From positions 248,001 through 312,000 of the forward strand of contig JAIXZW010000013.1 of the NCBI GenBank assembly GCA_027489375.1: a stretch of 64,000 nt of DNA. Reading direction: 5' to 3'. Below, piece by piece: positions 16,419 to 26,310 of this stretch; the stretch's first letter is position 1; every line of letters starts with the position of its first letter. Under the pieces are notes generated by a model. The model was not told the origin of the DNA. It saw nothing but the letters and a program-made list of their open reading frames with translations, and searched no databases. Both the position numbers and the translations under genes were made by a program. This DNA is from Paracoccaceae bacterium (GTDB lineage Bacteria; Pseudomonadota; Alphaproteobacteria; Rhodobacterales; Rhodobacteraceae).

Positions 16419-16697
16419 TCAGCCCTCTTTCTTCTTTGCGGCTTTCGGCGCTTCGGCGAGCTTGGCTTCAAGCACGGCGAGACGCGCTTCGAGCGCGGCA
16501 TTCTCTTCGCGGGCCTTGACCGCCATGGCGCGGACGGCATCGAATTCCTCGCGGGTGACGAAATCGCGGTCGGCCATCCAGCGGTCGACGAAGCCTTTCA
16601 TCGCGGTTTCCGCCTCGGCCTTGGCACCCTGTGCCACGCCCATCGCGTTGGTCATAAGTTGCGACATGTCATCGAAGAACTTGTTGCGCGTTTGCAT
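16419..16697 (-). CDS. ubiK: UbiK family ubiquinone-biosynthesis accessory factor (BMFP domain)
   Basis: A 92-residue protein starting [20 protein letters not shown]. The middle [20 protein letters not shown] and the C-terminal coiled coil ([18 protein letters not shown]) followed by a Lys-rich tail define the BMFP/DUF526 family, which includes UbiK, an accessory factor for aerobic ubiquinone synthesis, and membrane-fusogenic Brucella BMFP. The start is supported by the AAGGG upstream. It is divergent from purE and convergent with the kinase gene. Confidence 0.87.
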   Translation of the reverse strand: MQTRNKFFDDMSQLMTNAMGVAQGAKAEAETAMKGFVDRWMADRDFVTREEFDAVRAMAVKAREENAALEARLAVLEAKLAEAPKAAKKKEG

Positions 16698-16833
16698 GGC
16701 CGCACCCTTTCCTTGGCTTGGCCTCCTATATGGCCCCGCCGCACCGCCAGAACAAGCCCGCGCAAGGGGCGTGGACATTGCGCCGCCCCCCGCACACCGC
16801 CCCCGCACACCGTAGCGCGCCCGCATCGCCCGC

Positions 16834-16861
16834 TTGCCCTGACGCCCCAATCCTCTATACC
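16834..16861 (+). promoter_or_regulatory. Sigma-70-like promoter of purE
   Basis: TTGCCC (16834-16839) and TATACC (16856-16861) are separated by 16 bases, 28 bases upstream of the purE ATG. This is a good match in a region otherwise lacking A/T-rich hexamers. Confidence 0.5.
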
Positions 16862-16889
16862 CCACCCAACCGCAGCAACGGGGGCAGGC

Positions 16890-17375
16890 ATGGCCGTAAG
16901 CGTTGGAATCATCATGGGGTCGCAATCCGACTGGGCGACCATGAAGGAAGCCGCCCTGATCCTCGACGAGCTTGGCATCGGGTACGAGGCGAAGATCGTC
17001 TCGGCCCACCGCACCCCCGACCGGCTCTGGACCTATGGCAAGACCGCCGCCGAACGCGGCTTGCAGGTGATCATCGCAGGCGCGGGCGGCGCGGCGCATC
17101 TGCCCGGCATGATGGCGTCAAAAACCCGCATCCCCGTGATCGGCGTTCCCGTGCAGACCAAGGCGCTGTCCGGCGTCGACAGCCTTTATTCCATCGTGCA
17201 GATGCCCAAGGGCTTTCCCGTGGCCACGATGGCCATCGGGGCGGCGGGGGCGGCCAATGCGGGCCTGATGGCCGCCGGCATCCTCGCGCTGCAAGACGCG
17301 GCCCTTGCCGCCCGCCTCGATGCATGGCGCGATGCCCTCTCTGCCTCCATTCCCGACGAGCCGAAAGATGACTGA
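16890..17375 (+). CDS. purE: 5-(carboxyamino)imidazole ribonucleotide mutase
   Basis: A 161-residue class I PurE, which converts N5-CAIR to CAIR in purine biosynthesis. The signature [17 protein letters not shown] at the N-terminus binds substrate. [14 protein letters not shown] carries the catalytic His, and [16 protein letters not shown] and [22 protein letters not shown] are the standard active-site loops. The ATG at 16890 follows a G-rich ribosome site. The 3' end overlaps purK by eight bases, so the two enzymes of the N5-CAIR route are coupled. Confidence 0.95.
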   Translation: MAVSVGIIMGSQSDWATMKEAALILDELGIGYEAKIVSAHRTPDRLWTYGKTAAERGLQVIIAGAGGAAHLPGMMASKTRIPVIGVPVQTKALSGVDSLYSIVQMPKGFPVATMAIGAAGAANAGLMAAGILALQDAALAARLDAWRDALSASIPDEPKDD

Positions 17376-18435
17376 CCAACTCCCCGCAGGTTCCACCATC
17401 GGCATCCTTGGCGGCGGCCAGCTTGGCCGGATGCTTTCGGTCGCGGCCTCGCGCCTCGGCTATCTGACCCATATCTACGAACCCGCCGCGAACCCGCCCG
17501 CCGAGCATGTGGCGCATCGGCTGACGACCGCCTCTTACGACGACCTCGAAGCGCTCGCCCGTTTCGCGGCCTCGGTCGATGTCATCACCTATGAATTCGA
17601 GAACATCCCCACCGCAGCCCTCGACGTGCTGGAAAAGACCCACCCGATCCGCCCCAACCGCCGTGCGCTTGCCGTGTCGCAGGACCGCATCGCGGAAAAG
17701 GATTTCCTCACCGGCCTCGGCCTGACCACCGCCCCCTATGCCGCAGTTCAGACGCTCGACGACCTGCACCACGCGATCACCAAGATCGGCACGCCCGCGA
17801 TCCTCAAGACCACCCGCCTCGGCTATGACGGCAAAGGGCAGGCGCGGCTGAAAACCGTGGCTGACGCCGAACCCGCCCATAAGGCCATGATGGGCGCGCC
17901 CTCGGTCCTCGAAGGCTTCATCGACTTCAGCCACGAGGTCAGCGTCATCGCCGCCCGCGGCCTCGACGGGTCGGTCGCCTGCTACGATCCGGGCGAGAAT
18001 GTCCACAAGGATGGCATCCTGTCGACCACCACCATCCCCGCGCGCCTGTCCCCGTCACAGCGCACCGATGCCATCCTCATCGCCGCCCGCATCCTCAACG
18101 CGCTCGATTACGTCGGCGTCATGGGGGTCGAGCTGTTCGTCACCCCCGCAGGGTTGATCGTCAACGAGATCGCCCCCCGCGTCCACAATTCGGGCCACTG
18201 GACGCAGAACGGCTGCGCGGTGGACCAGTTCGAACAGCACATCCGCGCCGTAGCAGGCTGGCCGCTTGGCGACGGGTCGCGCCATTCCGACGTGGTGATG
18301 GAAAACCTGATCGGCGACGACATCCTCCGCGTCCCCGCCATCGCCCGCGAAAAGAACGCCGCCCTCCACCTCTACGGCAAGGCCGAGGCGCGGGCAGGCC
18401 GCAAGATGGGGCATGTGAACCGCGTGGTCAGCTAA
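17368..18435 (+). CDS. purK: 5-(carboxyamino)imidazole ribonucleotide synthase
   Basis: A 355-residue ATP-grasp enzyme that makes N5-CAIR from AIR, bicarbonate and ATP. The N-terminus is [19 protein letters not shown]. The ATP-grasp core shows [36 protein letters not shown] and [16 protein letters not shown]. It starts inside purE, and the product is the substrate of PurE. Its stop overlaps the convergent lrgB stop by eight bases. Confidence 0.95.
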   Translation: MTDQLPAGSTIGILGGGQLGRMLSVAASRLGYLTHIYEPAANPPAEHVAHRLTTASYDDLEALARFAASVDVITYEFENIPTAALDVLEKTHPIRPNRRALAVSQDRIAEKDFLTGLGLTTAPYAAVQTLDDLHHAITKIGTPAILKTTRLGYDGKGQARLKTVADAEPAHKAMMGAPSVLEGFIDFSHEVSVIAARGLDGSVACYDPGENVHKDGILSTTTIPARLSPSQRTDAILIAARILNALDYVGVMGVELFVTPAGLIVNEIAPRVHNSGHWTQNGCAVDQFEQHIRAVAGWPLGDGSRHSDVVMENLIGDDILRVPAIAREKNAALHLYGKAEARAGRKMGHVNRVVS

Positions 18436-19147
18436 GCCACCAGCCAAGCAGAACCGGCACGATCACCGCCGTCATCACCGCATTCAGCCCGATGGCGATG
18501 CCCGCAAAGGTGCCCGCCACGGGGTCCACCTGAAACGCCCGCGCCGTGCCGATCCCGTGCGAGGCGAGGCCCACCGCAAACCCCCGCGCGCGATAGTCGC
18601 GGATGCCAAGGCCGTTCATCAGCGGCGTCACCACCAGCGCGCCGATCATCCCCGTCAGGATCACCAGCACCGCCGTCAAGGCAGGGTCGCCCCCCTGCGC
18701 TTCGGTGATCGACATGGCGACCCCCGCCGTCACCGATTTCGGCGCAATGGCCACCAGAACCCCCTCGGGCGCGCCGAAGGCCCATGCCACCGCCAGCGCC
18801 GACACCGCCGCCGTCACGCTTCCCGCCACCAGCGCCGCCAGCATCGGCACCAGCGATTTCACCACCAGCGCCCGATGCTCCCACAAGGGCAGCGCCAGCG
18901 CGACCGTGGCGGGGCCAAGCAGGAAATGGATGAACTGCGCGCCTTGGAAATAGGTCGCGTAACTCGTCCCCGATGCCACCAGCAGCCCGCCCACCAGCAG
19001 GACCGAGATCAGCACGGGGTTCGCCACCGGATGCCGCCCCGCCCGTGCCGAAACCCAGTCCGCCACGGCATAGGCCGCGAGCGTCACCGTCAGCCACAGA
19101 AGCGGCGTCTGGGTAAGGTAGACCCAAAGCGCGAAATCCCCCGCCAT
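18428..19147 (-). CDS. lrgB: LrgB/CidB family membrane protein
   Basis: A 239-residue polytopic membrane protein with about six to eight hydrophobic helices. The signature GVLVAIAPKSVTAGVAMSIT and the C-terminal GLASHGIGTARAFQVDP are diagnostic of the LrgB/CidB family. These proteins pair with a small LrgA/CidA partner and are linked to autolysis control and to export of small metabolites such as pyruvate. Its ATG overlaps the lrgA stop by one base. The 3' end overlaps purK by eight bases in convergent orientation. Confidence 0.9.
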   Translation of the reverse strand: MAGDFALWVYLTQTPLLWLTVTLAAYAVADWVSARAGRHPVANPVLISVLLVGGLLVASGTSYATYFQGAQFIHFLLGPATVALALPLWEHRALVVKSLVPMLAALVAGSVTAAVSALAVAWAFGAPEGVLVAIAPKSVTAGVAMSITEAQGGDPALTAVLVILTGMIGALVVTPLMNGLGIRDYRARGFAVGLASHGIGTARAFQVDPVAGTFAGIAIGLNAVMTAVIVPVLLGWWLS

Positions 19148-19506
19148 CAGCCCTGCCCCATCGCCCGCGCCACCAGCCGGAAGGTGACGACCGAAACCAC
19201 CAGCGTGAGCAGCGTCGACACCACCAAGGCCACCGCCAGCGCCAGCCAGTTGCCCGCCAGCACCTCGAGATTGCCGACCAGACCCACGCCCGCCGGCACG
19301 AACAGAAGCGACAGGTTCGCCAGCAGGAACCGACCCGCAGGCTCTACCGCCATAAGGGGCGCGGGGCGGTAACGGTCGCGCAGCCACAGCACGCCGACCA
19401 TCGCCGCCATGCCGACCACCGGACCCGGCACGGGAAGCGACAGGCCACGCGCGATCACCTCGCCCAACAACTGGCAGCCAAGGATCACGGCGATACTCGC
19501 GATCAT
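19147..19506 (-). CDS. lrgA: CidA/LrgA family holin-like protein
   Basis: A 119-residue membrane protein with four predicted helices. GCQLLGEVIARGLSLPVPGP and VGMAAMVGVLWL near the N-terminus and LSLLFVPAGVGLV in the middle are the CidA/LrgA pattern. The start at 19506 removes a non-hydrophobic extension that runs back over the upstream intergenic gap. It works with LrgB encoded immediately downstream. Confidence 0.9.
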   Translation of the reverse strand: MIASIAVILGCQLLGEVIARGLSLPVPGPVVGMAAMVGVLWLRDRYRPAPLMAVEPAGRFLLANLSLLFVPAGVGLVGNLEVLAGNWLALAVALVVSTLLTLVVSVVTFRLVARAMGQG

Positions 19507-19583
19507 GCCCTCACGTCCTTTCGTCCCGCTCCCCGAATGTCCCATGCAAGGCGCGCGGGCGATGCGACCCCGCCGCGCCACGC

Positions 19584-19991
19584 TCAGGCATCGGGCGTAT
19601 CCGTGTCCACCTCGCCCCGCTCAAGCCCCGCACGCGCGGCAAAGGCCAGCGCCTCGTATCGCCGCCGGAACACCTCCAACTGCCGTTCCTCCAGTTCCTC
19701 GAGGTCCATCAACGCATTATGCGCCCCGACATGGGCGCGGATCAACTCGTCCAGCTTCAACTGGATCGCCGCCGTGTCGCGGTTCTGCGTGTTCTGGATC
19801 AGAAAGACCATGAGGAAGGTCACGATGGTCGTGCCCGTGTTGATCACCAACTGCCATGTGTCGGAAAAGCCGAAGACCGGTCCCGTCACGATCCAGACAA
19901 GGATCACCCCCAAGGCCAGCGAAAAGGTGGCAGGCCGGCCCGACCACCGCGCCACCGTCTTGGCCACCGCACTGTAGACGCCGCGCCTCAT
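19584..19991 (-). CDS. Low-affinity iron permease family protein
   Basis: A 135-residue inner-membrane protein with two hydrophobic segments ([19 protein letters not shown] and [20 protein letters not shown]) followed by [20 protein letters not shown] and an acidic helical tail. This is the pattern of bacterial members of the Iron_permease family (Fet4-related). Whether they really transport iron is not established. The gene overlaps the upstream hydrolase by four bases (ATGA) and ends 77 bases before lrgA, so all four genes may be cotranscribed. Confidence 0.82.
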   Translation of the reverse strand: MRRGVYSAVAKTVARWSGRPATFSLALGVILVWIVTGPVFGFSDTWQLVINTGTTIVTFLMVFLIQNTQNRDTAAIQLKLDELIRAHVGAHNALMDLEELEERQLEVFRRRYEALAFAARAGLERGEVDTDTPDA

Positions 19992-20716
19992 TCCCCGTCC
20001 CCCATCAGGTCCTCCACCGCCCCACCATAGCCCAAGGCCGGATCGAAGCGGCCCTTTTCCAGAAACTCCAGCACTTCCGCGATCACAAGCGGGTTGAACA
20101 TCAGGAAGGTATGCGTCACCGGCAGCACGATATGGTCGGTCATCCCCGCCACCCGCGTGCTGTCCACGCTGACCTTGCCGTCATCGGGACCGGGGATCAC
20201 CCCCGAATAGACGGGGTTGAGCGAGCGGTCCCCCGCGATCACGCCAAGCTCGTAATCCGGCAGCGGCAGCGCCGCAGGGACCGACCCCGCATCCGTCCCC
20301 AACTCCATCCCCGCAGGGCCGTTGACCCAAGCGAAAAGGCCGATGTCGCCAAAGGCATCCACCAGTTCCGACCCGCCATTGGGCGGGGCCAGCATCACCA
20401 CGCGCCCCATCCGCGCGGGCCGGTTCTGCGCCAGCCACGCCCGCGCCAGTATCCCGCCCATCGAATGGGTGACGAAATCGACCCGCGCCCCGCCGCATTG
20501 CGCCACCGCAGCGCCCACGCGGGGAACCAGTTCCCCGATCCGCGCTTCGGTCGAGGGGTAGCCGTCGTTGACGACCTGATACCCCTTCGCCTCCAAAGCC
20601 GCCTGCATCGCCAGAAGCGAGGTTTCCGTCCGTGCCAGCCCGTGCAGCAGCACCACGCAATCCGCCCGCGCGGGTGCCGCCACCACCATCAGAAACAGGA
20701 TCAACCAGCGTCCCAT
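19988..20716 (-). CDS. Secreted alpha/beta hydrolase (lipase-like)
   Basis: A 242-residue alpha/beta hydrolase with a signal peptide ([18 protein letters not shown]). The oxyanion stretch is [18 protein letters not shown], and the nucleophile elbow is [17 protein letters not shown], with Ser in the HSMGG motif. The acid and His should be among the C-terminal residues ([11 protein letters not shown] and [12 protein letters not shown]). It resembles PGAP1/triacylglycerol-lipase-like proteins and likely acts in the periplasm. The start is set at the Met that begins the signal peptide, 64 bases from the divergent Nudix gene. Confidence 0.85.
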   Translation of the reverse strand: MGRWLILFLMVVAAPARADCVVLLHGLARTETSLLAMQAALEAKGYQVVNDGYPSTEARIGELVPRVGAAVAQCGGARVDFVTHSMGGILARAWLAQNRPARMGRVVMLAPPNGGSELVDAFGDIGLFAWVNGPAGMELGTDAGSVPAALPLPDYELGVIAGDRSLNPVYSGVIPGPDDGKVSVDSTRVAGMTDHIVLPVTHTFLMFNPLVIAEVLEFLEKGRFDPALGYGGAVEDLMGDGE

Positions 20717-20780
20717 GCCACGCACCCTAACCCCTTCGCGCCCGATGGACAAATCACGCCGCCTCGCGCACCTTTCGGCC

Positions 20781-21227
20781 ATGTCGAAACGCCCGCCCCG
20801 CATCGCCGCCCGCGCGCTGATCCTGCATCAGGACCGGCTCCTTCTTGTCAACGCCTATGGCGGTGGCAAGTCCGACCTCTGGTGCGCCCCCGGCGGCGGG
20901 GTGGAACCCCACGCCTCGCTCCCCGAAAACCTGATGCGCGAGGTTTATGAGGAAACGGGCCTTTCCATCGCCGTGGGCGAACCCGTCCTCGTCAACGAAT
21001 TCCACGCCCCCGAACACGGCTTCCACCAGATCGAAGTGTTCTTCCGCTGCACCATCACCGGCGGCACCATCGACCCCGCATGGCAGGACCCCGAAGGCAT
21101 CGTCACCTCGCGCGCCTTCTTTTCCCGCGACGACCTTGCCCGCATCCGCGTCAAACCCGACAGCATCGCACAGGCGGCTTGGGGCGAAACCATGCTCTAC
21201 GACCCGCTCGAACGGATCGTGACATGA
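20781..21227 (+). CDS. Nudix hydrolase
   Basis: A 148-residue Nudix protein, which would hydrolyse a nucleoside diphosphate linked to another moiety. The Nudix box [20 protein letters not shown] continues to [12 protein letters not shown] is intact with its metal-binding Glu residues, but the first Glu of the canonical GX5E is Ala. Start at 20781 ([15 protein letters not shown]), and an in-frame ATG at 20745 is possible. Its TGA overlaps the ATG of the GreA/B-like gene, so the two are coupled. Substrate unknown. Confidence 0.88.
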   Translation: MSKRPPRIAARALILHQDRLLLVNAYGGGKSDLWCAPGGGVEPHASLPENLMREVYEETGLSIAVGEPVLVNEFHAPEHGFHQIEVFFRCTITGGTIDPAWQDPEGIVTSRAFFSRDDLARIRVKPDSIAQAAWGETMLYDPLERIVT

Positions 21228-21715
21228 GCCGCGCCTTCGTAAAAGAGGGCGACGGCTCGCTCGACCCGCTGCCCGACCTGCCGATCTCGCCCCACCCGAA
21301 CCACGTGACCCCCGCGGGCCTTGCCGACCTGCAATCGCGCCTGCGCGAGGCGCAGACCCGTCTTGCCGCGCTCAAGGCCCGCCCCGACCGGCTCGACAAA
21401 CTGCCCGAAGCCGCCGCCGAACGCGACATCCGCTATCTCGAAGCCCGCCTCCGCTCGGCCATCCTGATCGACCCCGCCACCCTGCCCGTGACCGAGGTCG
21501 CCTTTGGCCATATCGTCACCGTGGCGGACGAGGACGGGCTGGAGACCCGCTTCCAGATCACGGGCGAGGATGAGGCCGATGCCGCACAGGGCCGCATCAC
21601 CCCGCAATCCCCGCTTGCCCGTGCGCTGCTTGGTGCGGCGGTGGGCGATGTGGTGAAGTGGAAGAAACCCTCCGGCACGGTCGAACTCGAAGTCCTGCGC
21701 ATCGAATGCCCATGA
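21224..21715 (+). CDS. GreA/GreB family elongation factor, atypical coiled coil
   Basis: A 163-residue protein. The C-terminal domain (VAFGHIVTVADEDGLETRFQ, then GRITPQSPLARALLGAAVGD) is the FKBP-like domain of GreA/GreB. The N-terminal part HPNHVTPAGLADLQSRLREA begins like a Gre coiled coil. The acidic tip usually found as ENADY in Gre factors is not evident, and the helix pair is shorter. It may bind RNA polymerase without stimulating transcript cleavage, which is an inference. The start overlaps the Nudix stop and the end overlaps the GNAT start (ATGA in both cases). Confidence 0.8.
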   Translation: MSRAFVKEGDGSLDPLPDLPISPHPNHVTPAGLADLQSRLREAQTRLAALKARPDRLDKLPEAAAERDIRYLEARLRSAILIDPATLPVTEVAFGHIVTVADEDGLETRFQITGEDEADAAQGRITPQSPLARALLGAAVGDVVKWKKPSGTVELEVLRIECP

Positions 21716-22188
21716 TCCGCGATCTTTCCCCCGACACCGACCTTGCCGCCGTGGCCGCCCTGATGGACGAAACCGCCGATTTCTGGACGCTGACCGAAGG
21801 CGCCCCCGCCGGCCCCACCGCCGCCGCCGATTTCTTCACGGATGGCCCGCCAAACCACGACCCCGCACGCCAGCGCCACCTTGGCCTGTTTGTCGAAAAC
21901 CGCCTCTCCGGCATCGCCGAACTCAGCTTCGGCTTCCCCGATGCCTCTGCCGCCTACCTCGGCCTCATGTTGCTTGCCCCCCGCATCCGTGGCGCGGGGC
22001 ATGGGCAAACCCTGCTGGCCCATGCCGAAACCCTCGCCCGCGCCGCAGGGGCCACGACCCTCTACCTTGCCGTGATCGAAGCAAACCCCCGTGGCCGCGC
22101 CTTTTGGGAGCGTCACGGCTTCCGCCCCACGGGCATCACCCGCACCGACGAACGCAACACCACCCACCGCCTGATGAAGCCGCTCTAA
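21712..22188 (+). CDS. GNAT family N-acetyltransferase
   Basis: A 158-residue acetyltransferase of the GNAT superfamily. Motif A, which binds acetyl-CoA, is seen as LGLMLLAPRIRGAGHGQTLL, with RGAGHG replacing the usual Q/RxxGxG/A. The C-terminal AVIEANPRGRAFWERHGF is the standard motif B region. The acceptor substrate is unknown. The start overlaps the preceding stop (ATGA), and an ATG six bases upstream is an alternative. It is the last gene of the Nudix-Gre-GNAT operon and its stop overlaps the convergent EamA stop. Confidence 0.87.
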   Translation: MIRDLSPDTDLAAVAALMDETADFWTLTEGAPAGPTAAADFFTDGPPNHDPARQRHLGLFVENRLSGIAELSFGFPDASAAYLGLMLLAPRIRGAGHGQTLLAHAETLARAAGATTLYLAVIEANPRGRAFWERHGFRPTGITRTDERNTTHRLMKPL

Positions 22189-23027
22189 CGGCTCGCCACC
22201 GCCACCCCGCCCAGCACCAGCGCGGCGGCAAGGAAGAACCCCGCCGCAGGCACCTCGCGCAGCAGCGCAAGCCCGCCGCCTGCCGCGAACACCGGAACCG
22301 ACAACTGCGCCACCGCCGCCGTGCTGCGGCTCAACCGCGGCAGAACCCGATACCACAGCGCATAGCCCAGCCCGCTCGTCACCGCCCCCGACAGCACGGC
22401 CAAGGCCAGCCCCGTCGGCGCAGCCGCCAAGGGTGCCGCCCCCAAGGCCAACGCCGCCAGAACCCCCACGGGCAGGGCCAGCACGAAATTCCCCGCCGTG
22501 GCCGCCAGCGCATCCGCCGCACCGCGCCCAGCCAGCGAATAGACGCCCCAACCCGCCCCCGCCGCCACCATCGCGGCAAAGGCCAAAGCCCCGCCCTGCC
22601 ATGCGGGCGCAAGCAGCAGCACCAGCCCCGCAAGGGCGACACCCACCCCCGCCCAGCGCCGCGCCACCACCACCTCGCCCCCGCGCAGGGCGGCGGCGAA
22701 CATCACCACCTGCACCGTCCCGAACAGCAAAAGCGCCCCCGTTCCGGCATCGAGCCGCCCGTAAGCCGCCGAAAAACCGAACAGATAGACCAGCAGCCCC
22801 GCGACCCCCGCCACGCTTCCCGCCATCCGCCCGCCGCGCAGCGCCAGAAGCAGCGCAAGCACCCCCGCCCCCGCCGCCAGCCGCACCACGGCAAAGGCGG
22901 GCGCGTCGATCAGCCCCTGCCCCACCGCCATCCGGTTCAGCACCGAATTGGCGGCAAAGGCCACCATGACCACCGCAACCGGCACCGCCAGCCCTAGCCC
23001 GCGCGGCCTGCGTTCATCGTTGCCCAA
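22185..23027 (-). CDS. EamA/DMT family transporter (second of two)
   Basis: A drug/metabolite transporter superfamily protein of about 280 residues with ten hydrophobic helices in two EamA repeats (SVLNRMAVGQGLIDAPAFAV in the first, ALSGLGYALWYRVLPRLSR-like region in the second). The likely start is TTG at 23027, which has a strong GGAGGGG six bases upstream. No ATG lies at a suitable place, and a GTG within AVPVAVVMV is the alternative. It overlaps the end of the other EamA gene by 34 bases. Substrate unknown. Confidence 0.82.
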   Translation of the reverse strand: MGNDERRPRGLGLAVPVAVVMVAFAANSVLNRMAVGQGLIDAPAFAVVRLAAGAGVLALLLALRGGRMAGSVAGVAGLLVYLFGFSAAYGRLDAGTGALLLFGTVQVVMFAAALRGGEVVVARRWAGVGVALAGLVLLLAPAWQGGALAFAAMVAAGAGWGVYSLAGRGAADALAATAGNFVLALPVGVLAALALGAAPLAAAPTGLALAVLSGAVTSGLGYALWYRVLPRLSRSTAAVAQLSVPVFAAGGGLALLREVPAAGFFLAAALVLGGVAVASR

Positions 23028-23893
23028 AGCACCCCTCCCAAGGCGACCGGAAAGCCGATCAGGTGGTAGACGGCGATCGTCTCGCCCAGAAACACCACCG
23101 CAAGCCCCGCGCCGAAAACCGGCATGAGGTGCAGGAAAAACACCGACCGCGATGGCCCGATCCGCGCCACGGCGGCATTGTAGCTCAGCAGCGCCACGAC
23201 CGAGGCGAACACCCCCGTATAGGCCACCGCCCCGATCCCCGCCGCCGTCAACGGCACCTCCAGCCCCCGCGCCACCTCCCACAGGTGGAACGGCAGCATG
23301 AAGATCGACCCGCCCACCGCGATGAAAAAGGTCAGCCCCACGGGCGACAGCGCCTTGGGCCGGAACTTCAGCAGCACCGAATAGATCCCCCAGACCACCA
23401 GCGCCGCCAGAATCCACGCGTCCCCCACGTTGAAATGCAGGTCGAGCAGCCGCAGAGGCTCCCCCCGCGCGATGATAAAGGCGACCCCGCAGAAACTGAC
23501 CCCGATCCCCGCCGCCTGCCGCAGGCTCAACCGCTCGCGCAGCACGACCCATGCGATGATGACGACAAAGACGGGCATGGTCGCGCTGACCAGCAGCGCG
23601 TTTATGGCTTCGGTCGAGTGAAGCCCGATATAGGTCATCGACTGGAACATCCCCGCCGACAGGACGGCCATCGCCGCCACCAGCGGGAAATGCGCCCGCA
23701 CCTCGGCCCAGTCCGGCCCGATGCGCCGCCACTCGAACGGCAAAAGGATCACCGCCGCCAGCGCCCAGCGCCAGAAGGTCAGGCCAAAGGGCGGCACATC
23801 CGCACGGATCGCCCGCCCCAGCACCCAATTCCCCGCCCAGCACAGCGAGGCGAGGGCGGCAAGACCGGCGGCGATCATGAAATTTCGGTTCAT
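22994..23893 (-). CDS. EamA/DMT family transporter (first of two)
   Basis: A 299-residue ten-helix DMT transporter. The two EamA domains begin at MIAAGLAALASLCWAGNWVL and around AWILAALVVWGIYSVLLKFR. The conserved EAINALLVSATMPVFVVIIA and IGPSRSVFFLHLMPVFGAGL stretches are typical. The ATG at 23893 begins the first helix region (MNRNFMIAAGL). A longer frame upstream is only translation of the hairpin array. It exports an unknown metabolite, and the neighbouring EamA gene may form a pair with it or act independently. Confidence 0.88.
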   Translation of the reverse strand: MNRNFMIAAGLAALASLCWAGNWVLGRAIRADVPPFGLTFWRWALAAVILLPFEWRRIGPDWAEVRAHFPLVAAMAVLSAGMFQSMTYIGLHSTEAINALLVSATMPVFVVIIAWVVLRERLSLRQAAGIGVSFCGVAFIIARGEPLRLLDLHFNVGDAWILAALVVWGIYSVLLKFRPKALSPVGLTFFIAVGGSIFMLPFHLWEVARGLEVPLTAAGIGAVAYTGVFASVVALLSYNAAVARIGPSRSVFFLHLMPVFGAGLAVVFLGETIAVYHLIGFPVALGGVLWATMNAGRAG

Positions 23894-23929
23894 GCAGACG
23901 AGGTTAGGCCCGCCCCCCGCAAAGGACAA

Positions 23930-24045
23930 CGATTTCTGACGCAGAAATCGTCGCGAAACTTGACGCAAATTTCGCAAGCAAACGTCCCGCCCTTTGCCAC
24001 CGATTTTTGCGCCAAAAATCGGACCGGAGTTTGCGTCAAACTCCG
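23930..24045. repeat. Array of four related hairpins between groEL and the EamA gene
   Basis: Four stem-loops follow one another: 23930-23950 (8-base stem CGATTTCT), 23953-23975 (stem GCGAAA with a mismatch), 24000-24022 (10-base stem CCGATTTTTG, three-base loop) and 24025-24045 (8-base stem CGGAGTTT). Three loops carry GACGC or its complement GCGTC. The stems are A/T-rich islands in GC-rich DNA. The array lies just past the groEL terminator and 37 bases upstream of the EamA start. Confidence 0.75.
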
Positions 24046-24053
24046 TCCGCCCC

Positions 24054-24087
24054 AAAAGCAAAGGGGCGCGGCTTTCGCCACGCCCCC
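24054..24087 (-). terminator. Intrinsic terminator of groESL
   Basis: On the minus strand a GC hairpin (GGGGCGTGGC, loop GAAA, GCCGCGCCCC with one wobble) is followed by CTTTGCTTTT. It lies 27 bases downstream of the groEL stop. Confidence 0.8.
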
Positions 24088-24113
24088 CGTTCTCTGCCGG
24101 ATGGCAGGGATGA

Positions 24114-25787
<1,674 letters not shown>

Positions 25788-25823
25788 TCATGTCGGGCGC
25801 GCGGCGGGCGCACCCCGGCGAAA

Positions 25824-26111
25824 TCACGAGATGATCCCGAGGATGTCGCTTTCCTTCATGATCAGCAGTTCCTGACCGTCCAGCGTGACTTCGGTGCCCG
25901 ACCACTTGCCGAACAGGATGCGGTCGCCCGCCTTCACCGACGGTGCGATCAGCTCGCCCGAATCCTTGCGTGCGCCTTCGCCCACGGCGACGATCTCGCC
26001 TTCAGCGGGCTTTTCCTTGGCGGTATCCGGGATGATCAGACCGCCCTTGGTCTTTTCGTCGCTCTGGACGCGCTTGACCAGCACACGGTCATGAAGCGGT
26101 TTGAATGCCAT
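25824..26111 (-). CDS. groES: Co-chaperonin GroES
   Basis: A 95-residue 10-kDa co-chaperonin. [20 protein letters not shown], the mobile loop region [20 protein letters not shown] and the C-terminal [14 protein letters not shown] match the family. The start at 26111 is the normal GroES N-terminus. The upstream in-frame GTG lies inside the CIRCE element and is rejected. It is the first gene of the groESL operon, 69 bases before groEL. Confidence 0.97.
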   Translation of the reverse strand: MAFKPLHDRVLVKRVQSDEKTKGGLIIPDTAKEKPAEGEIVAVGEGARKDSGELIAPSVKAGDRILFGKWSGTEVTLDGQELLIMKESDILGIIS

Positions 26112-26146
26112 CTGAGAACACTCCCTAGGTTCCAGGTTGAATCTGA

Positions 26147-26173
26147 TTAGCACTCATATTGGCCGAGTGCTAA
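26147..26173. promoter_or_regulatory. CIRCE operator (HrcA binding site)
   Basis: A perfect inverted repeat TTAGCACTC, nine bases, GAGTGCTAA, identical to the CIRCE consensus. It lies 35 bases upstream of groES, just downstream of the promoter at 26183-26211. HrcA repression released by heat is the established mechanism. hrcA itself is not in the window. Confidence 0.95.
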
Positions 26174-26182
26174 CGGACCCCT

Positions 26183-26211
26183 CAGATAGGCAAAGCGCAC
26201 AGCCCCGTCAA
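26183..26211 (-). promoter_or_regulatory. Promoter of groESL
   Basis: On the minus strand TTGACG (26211-26206), a 17-base spacer and TATCTG (26188-26183) make a good sigma-70-type promoter. The CIRCE operator starts 10 bases downstream of the -10, where bound HrcA would block transcription. Confidence 0.75.
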
Positions 26212-26310
26212 GGACTCGTCGCGCAGGATTTTGCACGCCCCGCCCCGCCGCGCACCTTGGCACGGGGCTTGCGCGATGCCACCTTGGAGTTGTCCCCACG
26301 GAAGCAGCCC

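Noticed and set aside
23894..24061. N-terminal extension of the EamA protein through the hairpin array
   Set aside because: It is translation of the palindromic repeats from a TTG start. The ATG at 23893 begins at the proper first helix.
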